Shown: in pieces, positions 1 to 8,890 of the stretch
Layout of the letters: each line of letters starts with the position of its first letter
Position numbering within the stretch: position 1 is the first letter of the stretch
NCBI GenBank assembly: GCA_965233625.1
Contig: OZ247499.1
Span: 7,378,001 to 7,442,000 of the forward strand
Origin: G965233625 sp965233625
Lineage (GTDB): Bacteria > Planctomycetota > Planctomycetia > Pirellulales > Pirellulaceae
Length of the DNA: 64,000 bases
Reading direction: 5' to 3'
The notes under the pieces: generated by a model
Seen by the model: only the letters and a program-made list of their open reading frames with translations
Databases searched by the model: none
Told to the model about the DNA's origin: nothing
Made by a program: the position numbers and the translations under genes

Positions 1-3000
1 CGTGAGTCCATCCACGTCCGCCGGCGTATAGAACGATTCCTGGAAGAACACCTGCGCGACGATGTTCTCCTCGTGAAAGACCTTCATCACGCCTTCTTCT
101 GGTTGCGTGATCCACTGCCGGGCGCCAAACAGCGCCATCGCCTGCCGCGGGTTCACCTGCTGGCCTGCGTAACGACGCGATTGCGTTTTCTCCTTCTTCT
201 CGGCGGCGGTCAGCGGGTACAGTTCGCGGAAGACCTGTTTGAAGGGTTGAATCACCTCGCGATCAAAACAGTCACGTTGCCAGTTCGCCCAGTTCTTTGC
301 CGCGTAGAAATCCCAGGGATGCGCGATCCGCAAAGCCTCGCTTTTCTTAAGCGGCTCTTTCTTACCGGCGAAGTTTATCAGCGTCTTGCCGTTATCCGCC
401 GGATAGCCGCTGACGCCGTCGCCAATCAGCACGAGGCGTTTGAGCATGGGCGAAAGAATCGCGTGCTGCATTAGTTCAGCAAGTTCGGCAGGCGTGAAAG
501 TTTCGCCCCGCACCATCATCTGTTCAAGGGTGGGCCGCATCCGCGAAATCTGCCGTTTCAGCTCGGTGCGACGTTCGCGGATGGCCTTGATATCTTTGTT
601 TTTGCGAGCGTCGGCAGGAACGTTTTTCAGTGGTTTGCCGTTCTTCACAATCGTCAGATTCACGCCGCCCGTTTCCGTGATCTCCAGCGAGACCGTTGTC
701 GGCCCTGCCGTCACGCTGATCGACCCGTCGGCTAGGTCGGCCACGGCGCGGGCTTCCATCGCCCACTGCAGACGGACCGGGTCTTTGTAGCCAGCGGTGC
801 GTGCCAGGTTCTGCTGCCCGATCTTTGCCGCGCGGCGTTCACTGGCTTGCTTCTGCTGACCGAACTGCCGGCTGCCACGGATAAATTCCTGCATGATTTT
901 GTAACGATCCAGCAGGTCTTTCTCACGGCGGTTGCCGCCTGCCAGCGGTAGCAGTCCCAACGCACGCACTGCATCTTGATTGCGTTTCTCGTTGATGCGG
1001 CTGACCAGTTCTGTTTTGGTGAGTTGCCCCAGCATCGCATCGGCGAAGAGCTGCGCACGTTTGTGCCCGCCGCCGCTGGAAGCGTATTTGGCGGATTTAT
1101 CAAGTGTCTCCCACTTCGACTTTTTCAGCTGCTGATAGACCTGATGGAACCAGTCCACATCCACGGCGCCGTCGAGCAGGTCCGCGCTTTCCAGCCGCGT
1201 GCGGGAACGGATTTCCGCTTCCCACGAACTGCGCACATCTGCGTCAACACTCCATTGGTCATCCTTCGTGTGCGCGTGAATCCACCAGACCGCTTCTTCC
1301 AGCCCTTCCCAGCCAATTGCCGCCTCAACATAGTTGGCCCACTGCGGCGCATAGAACGCCACATCCAGCCACCGCTGCTGCGGAATATCTGTCTGGCCAA
1401 TCGCTTTCGAAAACCGTTCCAGCGAATCGCCGCGGCCGGGCTGTGAGACGCGGAGCAACCCGCTGAAGATCGCTTTGCGAGTGTCGGCGCCGCCTGTGTA
1501 ACTACGTGCCAGCGGTTCTTTGCCAAGGCACTGCACGATCTTAATCAAGTTGTTCACGCCCCGTACGCAGCTGATGTTGCGCGCGGCGCCGCTCGCTTCA
1601 GTTGCGCCTTCACTCCGGGCGAATTCAACTTCCAGCACACGGTCGCGCGCAGCGTCTGCAAAAGCACTCAGCCATTCATGCTGTTTAAGAAACTCTGGCG
1701 GCTTGCGGGTGGTCAGTGTCTTCAGGTCACTGAAATCCTGATACGTGTAGTAACTGTCGGATGTAGGCCGCGGGCCAATCAGCTGATCGTAAACATCGGC
1801 GTCTGTCGCCACCTTCGTTTCATAGGCGGCGCAGAGCAGGTTCAGCCCCGGCCGTTTACGTTCGACCTCTATGTAGGTGCGTTTGCCAGATTTTTCGATG
1901 AACGGCTCGTCGCAGAAACGTGCAAGCTGCCACTGCCGCGCGTAGTCCGCCGGCTTGCGCTGCGACTCGTGGACGAGATTCAACATCAGCTCGAACGCCA
2001 TCCAGCCATCGGTCTGATTCCGCCAGGTCTCGTCGCGCCACGAATTGGCGTTGGGTTTGCGTTTCAGCTCTGCCTCCGGCACCATCGCCAGCGACGTTTC
2101 CAGCATGTCCAATACGGTCTTCGCCGCGTTTTTGGGCATCGTCATCTTGCATAGCCAGTACAGCAGATCGCGGATGATGAGCGCGTATTTTGATTTGGGA
2201 AGTTTCGACGCGCCGAATGCTTTTGCCGCTGCTTTGGAACTCTTCGTGTCGGCGCCGTTCAGGCTCAGCGCGGCCATCGCACGAAGGAACTCCAGACCGT
2301 CGGCGTCCTTCGTACTGGCGGGACGCTTCACCAGCCAGTCTTCCCATAACTGCCTGAGTGGAAGCCCGGGCAGTTGCTCTTTAATGGGTTCGTGGATCGC
2401 AGGGCAAGGAAACTCCCAGCGGATGTTGCCTAGTTGAAGCTCTTCAACTGAATCATCCCATCGCTTGATTTCGACAGGTGTCTTTTTGTTTTTCTCTATC
2501 AAGGTGTGCAGCGCCTTGAGGACCGCCAGTGAGGCGGCGGACACCAGCTTGACTTTCTGCTTCCGTGGCGCCGGTATTACCGCGCGGGCGGCAGGATCCA
2601 TCAGCCCCAGTGCGTTGGCCAGCACGGGGACTTCCCGGTCTGAATCGCTGATGGTTTCCACCATCTTTTTCTCGGCCGCCGTCAGCTTCTTCCGTGCGGC
2701 GACAAACGCCTGGCACATCGCGCGGCATTGGTCGGCGGTGCGATCGTCTTCGATCAACCGCAGCAGTAGTTCCAGGCCGGCGCTGCGCTGGGCGGCGCCG
2801 CCCGCATCTAGCAGACGGCCGGCGCTCTCCAGCGCTTTTTTATCACCACGGCCCAATAGCACTTTGTAAACGCCTTTGCGAAGGTCGGCGGATTTACGCG
2901 TCAGAAAGCCTTCGATCTCCAGCGCCTCGTCATCGGTGATCTTCAGCTTCGCAATCGCTGCCAGTGCTTCGCCGCGGACGTAACCGGCAGGGTCACCACC

Positions 3001-4452
3001 TAGTGCCAGCAGCGTGTCGCGTGCTTCGCCGCTGAGGTTTCTGCGTTTGCCCAGGCGTCTTGCCAGGTCGGCCCGCTGGTACTGCTCCATGTCGCGGATG
3101 TAAGGGAACAGTACATCGATCTTCCGCTTGCCAAGATGCTGCGCAAGTGTCTGCACAATATCCTGCCGCGTCAGCGTGATTTCGCACCACGGCCAAAGCA
3201 GCGGCTTGAAGGTTTCTTTCTTCTTCACCACCCTTGAGAGCAAGGGTTCGATACGTGCGAAAACATCTACTTCCGGACGCCGTTTGCCGAAGTCTTCAAT
3301 GTGGCTGAACGCCTGCATCGCGACCGCTGCAACGCGTAGATCATCATCCGCCAGCATGGGCGCCAGGGCGATCCTCGCGTCGTCTATATCCAGGCGTTGA
3401 AGCAGAACGGCAGCGGCGAATCGCACTTCTAGAAGTTCGCTCTTGAGCAGCTTCTTCGCCTCTTTAATCGCCTGACTGACGTTGCGAAATGCAGCCACCC
3501 ACAACGCCGTGTAGACCTTGCCGGCGTCTTTGTCCGCAAGCGCCGTTTTGCGGTCTTTTTCACTGGTAAGAAACTGGTCCACATCTTTCAGCAGATTTCG
3601 CACGACGGTCGTGCTGGCTGAATCCCACAGCAGTCCCAGCCAGACATCGGCAGCCCGGACCGTAGCAGCGAATCGCACAAGATTCTCGTCCACAATCAGC
3701 TTCACCATACGGGCGAAGGCGCCGGTGTGCGCTTCGTCAATGGTTTCCAGGATCGATTGCCGGAGACCTTCCTGCCGCTGCGCTGCCAGCAGCATCTTCT
3801 CCATATAGGTCCACGCTTCTTCGCGGGAACTAAGCAGAAAGGCGTAATTAACGTGGCGCCCCATGCCGGCGGTTTCGTGTTCACCTGAAGCGCCGGCGCG
3901 AAGAATCTCGTAAATGTCGTCTGCTTCCTGCGTGTTCTGGCTGATCACCGCTGCCAGCAGAATGCCTAGTTCGCCGGCTGCATAGTTCAGATCCGCCAGC
4001 GCCGCTCCCTGCTCTGCATAAAATGAAATCGGCTGGTCGTATGCTTCTGTCAACCGTAGCAATTCGGTCACCCACTGCGCACGACGGTTGAGCGTTATCT
4101 CTGGCTGGTCCGGCGCGCGGAACGGTTTGCGGACATAGTCGTCCTGATAGGGCAGCGTTTTCAGCATCTGCCACGCCGATTCCACATGTTTGCCAATCTG
4201 CGGAAACAGGCACTCAAACGCTTTGGCCCGTTCGGCCACGCTCATGTTTTCCAGGTGCTGGAAGGCCTCTTTCTGAAGTTGCTGCACCTTCTGCCAGGTC
4301 TTCACCTTCTTACCTGCCGCGTCCAGGCCGTGCAACGCGCGGCTTGTTTTCCGCAGCTTGACGGGCAGTTTCGAAATGGCCGCTAGTCTGACCTTCGTTG
4401 CGTTTTTCGTCTGGAATGGTGCGAGTTGCTTTTGAAGGGTTTCGTAGCTCAT
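1..4452 (-). CDS. Giant DUF4132 (MolR-like) protein, 3' end outside the window
   Basis: An uninterrupted minus-strand frame runs from an ATG at 4452 to the first base of the window, giving 1484 codons with no stop, so the C-terminus is missing. The N-terminal 600 or so residues are rich in short alpha-helical repeats that read like HEAT repeats. Near residues 1370-1440 there is a histidine-proline-tryptophan-aspartate stretch, then a QPFKQVFRELYPLT segment and a basic arginine-rich segment, all hallmarks of DUF4132. This family includes E. coli MolR/YehI-type proteins, which often carry a WGR domain; I see none in the part visible. The biochemical function is not established; a role in nucleic-acid-related stress has been proposed for relatives. 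No strong Shine-Dalgarno precedes the ATG. The 146-nt gap to the divergent gene at 4599 should hold both promoters. Confidence 0.85.
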   Translation of the reverse strand, partial: MSYETLQKQLAPFQTKNATKVRLAAISKLPVKLRKTSRALHGLDAAGKKVKTWQKVQQLQKEAFQHLENMSVAERAKAFECLFPQIGKHVESAWQMLKTLPYQDDYVRKPFRAPDQPEITLNRRAQWVTELLRLTEAYDQPISFYAEQGAALADLNYAAGELGILLAAVISQNTQEADDIYEILRAGASGEHETAGMGRHVNYAFLLSSREEAWTYMEKMLLAAQRQEGLRQSILETIDEAHTGAFARMVKLIVDENLVRFAATVRAADVWLGLLWDSASTTVVRNLLKDVDQFLTSEKDRKTALADKDAGKVYTALWVAAFRNVSQAIKEAKKLLKSELLEVRFAAAVLLQRLDIDDARIALAPMLADDDLRVAAVAMQAFSHIEDFGKRRPEVDVFARIEPLLSRVVKKKETFKPLLWPWCEITLTRQDIVQTLAQHLGKRKIDVLFPYIRDMEQYQRADLARRLGKRRNLSGEARDTLLALGGDPAGYVRGEALAAIAKLKITDDEALEIEGFLTRKSADLRKGVYKVLLGRGDKKALESAGRLLDAGGAAQRSAGLELLLRLIEDDRTADQCRAMCQAFVAARKKLTAAEKKMVETISDSDREVPVLANALGLMDPAARAVIPAPRKQKVKLVSAASLAVLKALHTLIEKNKKTPVEIKRWDDSVEELQLGNIRWEFPCPAIHEPIKEQLPGLPLRQLWEDWLVKRPASTKDADGLEFLRAMAALSLNGADTKSSKAAAKAFGASKLPKSKYALIIRDLLYWLCKMTMPKNAAKTVLDMLETSLAMVPEAELKRKPNANSWRDETWRNQTDGWMAFELMLNLVHESQRKPADYARQWQLARFCDEPFIEKSGKRTYIEVERKRPGLNLLCAAYETKVATDADVYDQLIGPRPTSDSYYTYQDFSDLKTLTTRKPPEFLKQHEWLSAFADAARDRVLEVEFARSEGATEASGAARNISCVRGVNNLIKIVQCLGKEPLARSYTGGADTRKAIFSGLLRVSQPGRGDSLERFSKAIGQTDIPQQRWLDVAFYAPQWANYVEAAIGWEGLEEAVWWIHAHTKDDQWSVDADVRSSWEAEIRSRTRLESADLLDGAVDVDWFHQVYQQLKKSKWETLDKSAKYASSGGGHKRAQLFADAMLGQLTKTELVSRINEKRNQDAVRALGLLPLAGGNRREKDLLDRYKIMQEFIRGSRQFGQQKQASERRAAKIGQQNLARTAGYKDPVRLQWAMEARAVADLADGSISVTAGPTTVSLEITETGGVNLTIVKNGKPLKNVPADARKNKDIKAIRERRTELKRQISRMRPTLEQMMVRGETFTPAELAELMQHAILSPMLKRLVLIGDGVSGYPADNGKTLINFAGKKEPLKKSEALRIAHPWDFYAAKNWANWQRDCFDREVIQPFKQVFRELYPLTAAEKKEKTQSRRYAGQQVNPRQAMALFGARQWITQPEEGVMKVFHEENIVAQVFFQESFYTPADVDGLT

Positions 4453-4598
4453 TGCGATGCTGCCAGTTGAAGAGAGTTCAAGATGGGTGTTAGTTCCGCC
4501 GGCGGGTGATATCATACATAATCATCACGCTGCGTGCTGACACTTTTACGTCACTCGCTGCCCTGTCTTTCCGCACTTTCATCCAAGATGAAACCTCC

Positions 4599-5405
4599 AT
4601 GCCTTTCACCATCTGCCTGAACACAAGCACCATCAAACCGCAGCCGTTGATGGATAAGATCCGCCTGGCGGCTGAAGCCGGATTTCAGGGTGTAGAGATC
4701 TGGATCAATGATGTGTACGAACATATTGGCCGTGGCGGGGAAGTCAGCGAGGTTGAACGCGCCGTCGCGGACTATGGGCTGATTGTGCCGTGCACCATCG
4801 CCATGCGGCAGTGGGGCGAAGCTGTGGGGCTGGAATATAACCTGGCGCTGGATGAGGCGAGGCGCCGGATGGAACTGGCCGCGCGGTTAGGTTCGCCGTG
4901 GATCGTTGCTACGCCGCCCCGCGATCCCTGCGATTTAAATCAGGTCGCCGACCGCTATGGCAAGCTGCTGGAACTGGGACGCGAAGCGGGTGTGAAGCCG
5001 ACGTTTGAATACATCAGCTTCTTCAAATCCGCCAGCCGGCTGGATCAGGCCTGGCAGATTGTGCAGCAAGTGAATGACGATGATGCGACGCTGATTCTGG
5101 ACGCGTTTCACAACTGGAACAGTCATTCCACGATGGATCATCTGCGTGAAGTGCCGGTCGAACGCATCAGTCACTACCACATCGACGACGCCCCGGCCAG
5201 CAAACCGCCCGGCGAGCAGACCGACCCGGACCGCGTCATGCCTGGCGACGGCGTGATTGATCTGGCGGGCGAAATCGCCATCCTGAAGGAGAAGGGATAC
5301 AACGGCACGGTAAGCCTTGAGCTGTTTAATCAGGACCTCTGGAAACAGGACCCCGCAACGGTTCTTAAGACGGGGTACGAGCGTGTGAAGCAACTGGTGG
5401 GATAG
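4599..5405 (+). CDS. Sugar phosphate isomerase/epimerase-like TIM barrel protein
   Basis: This 268-residue protein belongs to the xylose-isomerase-like TIM barrel (AP endonuclease family 2) superfamily. Visible features are an AAEAGFQGVEIW beta-alpha unit, the THE/PTFEYISFF strand with a metal-ligand-type glutamate, an LILDAFHNWNS strand with aspartate and histidine, SHYHIDDAP, and the terminal VSLELFNQ glutamate strand. These match the usual divalent-metal ligands, so isomerase or epimerase activity on a sugar or keto-acid is likely, but the substrate cannot be read. I chose the ATG at 4599, where homology-like sequence begins (MPFTICLNTS); an upstream in-frame extension to 4506 looks non-conserved. 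It lies 39 nt before lhgO and is probably cotranscribed with it. Confidence 0.8.
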   Translation: MPFTICLNTSTIKPQPLMDKIRLAAEAGFQGVEIWINDVYEHIGRGGEVSEVERAVADYGLIVPCTIAMRQWGEAVGLEYNLALDEARRRMELAARLGSPWIVATPPRDPCDLNQVADRYGKLLELGREAGVKPTFEYISFFKSASRLDQAWQIVQQVNDDDATLILDAFHNWNSHSTMDHLREVPVERISHYHIDDAPASKPPGEQTDPDRVMPGDGVIDLAGEIAILKEKGYNGTVSLELFNQDLWKQDPATVLKTGYERVKQLVG

Positions 5406-5444
5406 GCCGGTGGCGTTTCTCATCAGTGACCGGGAACCAGTACG

Positions 5445-6644
5445 ATGCAACAGGCAGATGTGACAGTGATTGGCGGCGGAATTGTCGGCCTGGCCTCCGC
5501 CTATTTTCTGTCTTCGCAGACTCCGGCGCTGAAGATCGTTGTGCTGGAGAAAGAAGACGAAGTCGCCCAGCATCAGACCGGTCACAACTCTGGCGTGCTG
5601 CATTCGGGCATCTACTACAAGCCCGGTTCACTCAAGGCGGAAAACTGCCGCGCAGGCAAACTCGCGATGCAGCAGTTCTGCGAGCGTGAGGGCATTGCCT
5701 TCGACCTGTGTAGCAAGGTCATTGTCGCCGTCAATGAGACGCAGCTTCCCGCGCTGCAACGCATCTACGACCGCGGCCAGGCCAATCAGGTGCAGTGCGA
5801 AATGATCGATGCGGACCGGCTGAAAGAGCTGGAGCCGCACGTCGCGGGCATCAAAGCGATTCACGTGCCGCCGGCAGGCATCGTCGATTATTCGCAGGTC
5901 TGCCGTCGGCTGGCAGAGATTATCAAAGAACGCGACGGCGAGGTTGTGACCGGCGCCAAGGTGACAGAAATACGTCACACGGATGACCGCGTCGTGGTGC
6001 GTTCGTCAAAGCGTGAGGTTGAATCCCGTCTGGCGATTAACTGCGCCGGGCTGCACTGCGACCGGGTGACGAAACTCTCTGGCGAGAAACCTGCGGCGAA
6101 GATTGTTCCGTTCCGCGGTGAGTATTTTGATCTAAAGCCTGAGGCGCATCACCTCTGCCGCAACTTGATTTACCCGGTGCCCGATCCGAAGTTTCCGTTC
6201 CTCGGCGTGCACTTCACGCGGATGATCCATGGCGGAGTTGAATGCGGCCCCAACGCGGTGCTGGCTTTCGCGCGGGAAGGCTACGGCAAGCTAGATATCA
6301 ACGTGGGCGATCTTTTTGAATCGTTGACCTATCCGGGTTTCCTGCGGATGGCCTGGAAACACTGGCGGATGGGCGCCGGCGAGATGTGGCGGTCGGCCAG
6401 TAAAGCCGCTTTTGTCAAAGCGTTGCAGAAGCTGGTGCCAGAGATCCGGGCGGAACATCTTTCGGCCGCCCCGGCAGGCGTCCGCGCGCAAGCGGTCACG
6501 CGTGAAGGCGCGCTGGTCGATGATTTTCTGATCCAGCCGGCGGGCCGCGTCATCAATGTGGGCAACGCACCGTCGCCGGCGGCGACGGCGTCGCTGAATA
6601 TCGGCCGCCTGATTGGTGAGCAGGCGCTGGAAGTGCTGAGCTAA
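5445..6644 (+). CDS. lhgO: L-2-hydroxyglutarate oxidase (FAD-dependent)
   Basis: The 399-residue protein starts with a Rossmann FAD-binding motif, VIGGGIVGLASA, at residues 7-18, followed by the family-typical HNSGVLHSGIYY segment near residue 49. Its C-terminus has a GNAPSPAATASLNIG flavin-contact segment. This pattern is diagnostic for LhgO/YgaF, which oxidises L-2-hydroxyglutarate to 2-oxoglutarate and passes electrons to the membrane quinone pool. Length is close to the usual 400-420 residues. It follows the TIM-barrel gene in the same direction and converges with the aminotransferase at 6651 with only six bases between the stop codons. The general D-amino-acid-oxidase-like fold could act on other 2-hydroxyacids, but LhgO is the best fit. 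Confidence 0.85.
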   Translation: MQQADVTVIGGGIVGLASAYFLSSQTPALKIVVLEKEDEVAQHQTGHNSGVLHSGIYYKPGSLKAENCRAGKLAMQQFCEREGIAFDLCSKVIVAVNETQLPALQRIYDRGQANQVQCEMIDADRLKELEPHVAGIKAIHVPPAGIVDYSQVCRRLAEIIKERDGEVVTGAKVTEIRHTDDRVVVRSSKREVESRLAINCAGLHCDRVTKLSGEKPAAKIVPFRGEYFDLKPEAHHLCRNLIYPVPDPKFPFLGVHFTRMIHGGVECGPNAVLAFAREGYGKLDINVGDLFESLTYPGFLRMAWKHWRMGAGEMWRSASKAAFVKALQKLVPEIRAEHLSAAPAGVRAQAVTREGALVDDFLIQPAGRVINVGNAPSPAATASLNIGRLIGEQALEVLS

Positions 6645-6650
6645 GGCACG

Positions 6651-7817
6651 TTAAGCAAACACCTGATTCGCCGCGGCGATGCTGGCGCCGGCTTCAAGCT
6701 TGTACCCGGCCCGCGAAAGCAGTTGTTCTAGTGCCGAAAGAAGCAGCAGCACATTTGCTGGCCGCGCCGCATGACCCATCAGCCCGATACGCCACACCTT
6801 TCCTTTGAAGGCGCCAAGGCCACCGCCGATTTCGATTCCGAATTCGTCGAGCAGTCCGCTACGGATCTTTGCATCGTCAACGCCCTCTGGAATAGTCACC
6901 GCATTAAGCATCGGCAGGCGGGCGCCTTCCGCCGCACTGTAATGGATGCCGATGGCCGCCAGCCCTGCCGCCAGCGCCTGGTGACAGAGCAGGTGCCGGG
7001 CGTGACAGTTTTCCAGCCCTTCTTCTTCAATTAGCCGCAGGGCTTCGTACAACGCGTACGTCATATTGATGGGCGCCGTGTGATGATACGCGCGGTCGTC
7101 TCCCCAGTAATTCGCCAGCATCGACATGTCCAGATACCAGCTTCGCACCTGCGTCTTCCGCCCACGGATAAAATCCAGCGCCTGTGAACTAAACGAAACT
7201 GGCGCCAGTCCCGGTGGACAGCTCAAACATTTCTGCGTGCCGGAATAAATGGCGTCGATGTTCCAGGCGTCTACCTCAACCGGCATTCCGCCCAGCGAGG
7301 TGACCGCGTCAACCGCCAGCATGCTCCCGGCATCGTGCACCGCTGCGGAAATATCCGCGATGGGCTGCGAGGCGCCCGTCGAAGTTTCCGCCATCACAAT
7401 GCCTGTCAGCTTCGGCTTGTGCTCTTGCAGTGCAGGAAGTAGATCGTCGACCGTGAAGACTTCGCCCCACGGCTTCTCAATGGTGTGCACATCGGCGCCG
7501 GCCCGGGCGGCGACGTCGGCCATGCGTTTGCCGAAGACGCCATTCACGCACACCAGCACAGAATCACCTGGTTCAACCAGGTTGACGACCACAGCTTCCA
7601 TGCCGGCCGATCCGGTGCCGCTTACGGCCAGCGTTAATTCGTTCTCTGTGCGGAACAACCGCCTGAGCATCTGCTGCAGGTGGTCCATCAATTCCAGATA
7701 GAACGGATCAAGATGTCCGACGGTGGGCGCAGCCAGCGCTTGTAGCACACGGGGATGAATCGCGCTGGGACCGGGTCCCATGAGTGTACGGACGGGGGGC
7801 TGCAACGGCGGCGCCAT
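6651..7817 (-). CDS. Class V aminotransferase, alanine-glyoxylate / serine-pyruvate type
   Basis: The 388-residue protein has the fold-type I PLP signatures of the AGXT branch of class V aminotransferases. It begins with a GPGPSAIHPRVL motif and has VSGTGSAGMEA (residues 65-75), TSTGASQPI and VDAVTSLGG (aspartate contacting PLP). The Schiff-base lysine lies in SGTQKCLSCPPGLAP (Lys196). Enzymes of this branch transfer amino groups from alanine or serine to glyoxylate or pyruvate, so it probably acts in glyoxylate/glycine metabolism in the cytoplasm. The ATG at 7817 lies directly before the conserved N-terminus. It converges on lhgO, so the two are not one operon, but both handle 2-oxo/2-hydroxy acids. 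Substrate preference is inference. Confidence 0.85.
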   Translation of the reverse strand: MAPPLQPPVRTLMGPGPSAIHPRVLQALAAPTVGHLDPFYLELMDHLQQMLRRLFRTENELTLAVSGTGSAGMEAVVVNLVEPGDSVLVCVNGVFGKRMADVAARAGADVHTIEKPWGEVFTVDDLLPALQEHKPKLTGIVMAETSTGASQPIADISAAVHDAGSMLAVDAVTSLGGMPVEVDAWNIDAIYSGTQKCLSCPPGLAPVSFSSQALDFIRGRKTQVRSWYLDMSMLANYWGDDRAYHHTAPINMTYALYEALRLIEEEGLENCHARHLLCHQALAAGLAAIGIHYSAAEGARLPMLNAVTIPEGVDDAKIRSGLLDEFGIEIGGGLGAFKGKVWRIGLMGHAARPANVLLLLSALEQLLSRAGYKLEAGASIAAANQVFA

Positions 7818-7914
7818 GATGAACCTCGCGGTAATTGACAGAATCGGGTGCGGCCTGATTCTATCAGCGGTCGCCGTCGCGTGCTGCCACCACGGGTTGA
7901 AATGTTAGAAGCAG

Positions 7915-8039
7915 GGCCAAGAGCGGGAATCGAACCCGCACCCCTCGATTAAAAGTCGATAACGGTCTGGCCGCGACCCGTTGCCGGATAAGTGTATGCT
8001 AAACCGCGTTTAGTGCTCTGCCATTGAGCTATCTTGGCC
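7915..8039 (-). tRNA. tRNA-Lys(UUU) gene interrupted by a 53-nt insertion in the anticodon stem
   Basis: Read on the minus strand, 8039-8013 gives a 5' half: GGCCAAGA acceptor, TA at positions 8-9, GCTC/GAGC D stem with a 7-nt loop, A26 and the first anticodon-stem base C27. After 53 extra bases (8012-7960) the molecule resumes at 7959-7915 with TCGA, loop CTTTTAA (anticodon TTT, U33 and A37 present), TCGAG, a 4-nt variable region, GCGGG/CCCGC T stem with TTCGATT loop, and the acceptor 3' strand. Removing the 53 bases leaves a perfect 72-nt tRNA, including a restored C27-G43 pair. An extra G at -1 faces C73, which is unusual for tRNA-Lys. CCA is not encoded. Whether the product is spliced, tolerated or dead cannot be decided from sequence. 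Confidence 0.7.
7960..8012 (-). other. 53-nt insertion inside the tRNA-Lys gene
   Basis: On the minus strand the inserted segment opens with TAAACGCGGTTTA, a near-perfect hairpin (stem extendable to CTAAAC/GTTTAG with the flanking bases). After a linker it closes with a second hairpin, AACGGgTC/GACCGTT around a seven-base loop. It sits between tRNA positions 27 and 28. It is far shorter than any group I or group II intron and encodes no protein. The junction can slide by one T, so the boundary is uncertain by one base. Confidence 0.65.
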
Positions 8040-8046
8040 ATCTATG

Positions 8047-8124
8047 CACGACTGCCAATGCGGCAAAGTCGTGTGGTGTCAGAAGATGACACGGCAGCGC
8101 ATGGCAGGTTCGCACCTGGCATGC
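8047..8124 (-). ncRNA. Three consecutive hairpins between the RlaP gene and the tRNA
   Basis: The 107-nt spacer between the RlaP stop and the tRNA is almost entirely paired. Hairpin 1 (8099-8124) has eleven stem positions with one mismatch and, on the minus strand, a GCGA (GNRA) loop. Hairpin 2 (8076-8092) is GTGTCA/TGACAC around five bases. Hairpin 3 (8047-8073) is CACGACT plus GCC pairing with GGC and AGTCGTG, with a two-base bulge. None is followed by a T run, so they do not look like terminators. They may be a structured 3' UTR, processing signals, or part of a longer RNA that includes the tRNA. Confidence 0.5.
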
Positions 8125-8146
8125 AATTTTACGAAGGCAGTGGATT

Positions 8147-8890
8147 CTAAGAATCCAGCCGCAGCTCGATCAGCAACTGGTTCACCGCATCCCGGTCGCG
8201 ACGGTCAGGCAGCGTGCACTGCTCGAATGCGGTGTCCAGCGCTTCTTCCAGCGAGGCAAGCTCCTTCCGGTGGGCGTCCCAGTCCAGGTCCGGCAGCTCG
8301 ATCTTTTCGCGTAGCTTGCGCTCGATTAATTCCGGAATGAAGGGCAAGTTAAACGATTCGTTCAGCGTGCGGATGTTGCCCTCGACGCGTCCCGTGCGCA
8401 ACAGGTGAATGCCCGTCATCAGCACGCGATACGCGTACAGCAGCGCCTTGGCGGTTTTGACGGGCTGCTTCTCCAGCAGCTTGATTTGCGTGGCGAAAAA
8501 ACCGCGATAGTGGTGGTAGTGGAACTTTGTAATGCAGCCGGCAGCCAGCGGTTTCAGCCGGTCGAGAAACGGTTGCCCGGCAACGACCAGCGGAGAAAAA
8601 ATCTGCTCCAGGACATAGCCGTTATTCTTCAGCATCAGCGTGAAGTATTTGCGGGCATCGTGACTGACAAGGTCGATCTCCAGACCATCTTCCATCCAGG
8701 TCCGGTCCAGCGTTTCTTCCGGCGTCGCCAGCCCGACAACATCGCGCAGCGGCAAGAGGTGCGCACCACGCAGATCCACATCGCTATCAGGCGAATCAAA
8801 TCCGTACAGGTGCGCGCCGCTGACCGTTACGAATAACGGTTGCACATCGCATTTTTCGACGACCTGCTGCAACTGAGTAAAATCAAGCAT
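8147..8890 (-). CDS. RlaP-type nucleotidyltransferase (DNA polymerase beta superfamily)
   Basis: The 247-residue protein has a polymerase-beta nucleotidyltransferase core near the N-terminus: SGAHLYGFDSPDSDVDLRG at residues 24-42, with metal-binding Asp37 and Asp39, and a likely third acid in the LEIDLVSHD strand. The layout with a helical C-terminal half (YHHYRGFF, AYRVLMTGIHLL) matches PF10127 (YcgL/COG3541), named RlaP for a predicted role in RNA repair. It would transfer a nucleotide to an RNA end or another acceptor; the true substrate is unknown. The ATG at 8890 overlaps the kinase stop by eight bases (ATGCTTGA), implying translational coupling. The downstream neighbours are the hairpin run and the interrupted tRNA-Lys. 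Confidence 0.75.
   Translation of the reverse strand: MLDFTQLQQVVEKCDVQPLFVTVSGAHLYGFDSPDSDVDLRGAHLLPLRDVVGLATPEETLDRTWMEDGLEIDLVSHDARKYFTLMLKNNGYVLEQIFSPLVVAGQPFLDRLKPLAAGCITKFHYHHYRGFFATQIKLLEKQPVKTAKALLYAYRVLMTGIHLLRTGRVEGNIRTLNESFNLPFIPELIERKLREKIELPDLDWDAHRKELASLEEALDTAFEQCTLPDRRDRDAVNQLLIELRLDS

Noticed and set aside
7995..8013. The first inserted hairpin read as an anticodon arm of the tRNA
   Set aside because: Its loop lacks U33 and a sensible anticodon, whereas the CTTTTAA loop downstream is canonical for tRNA-Lys.
8099..8124. Rho-independent terminator after the RlaP gene
   Set aside because: The hairpin is not followed by a T run on the minus strand.
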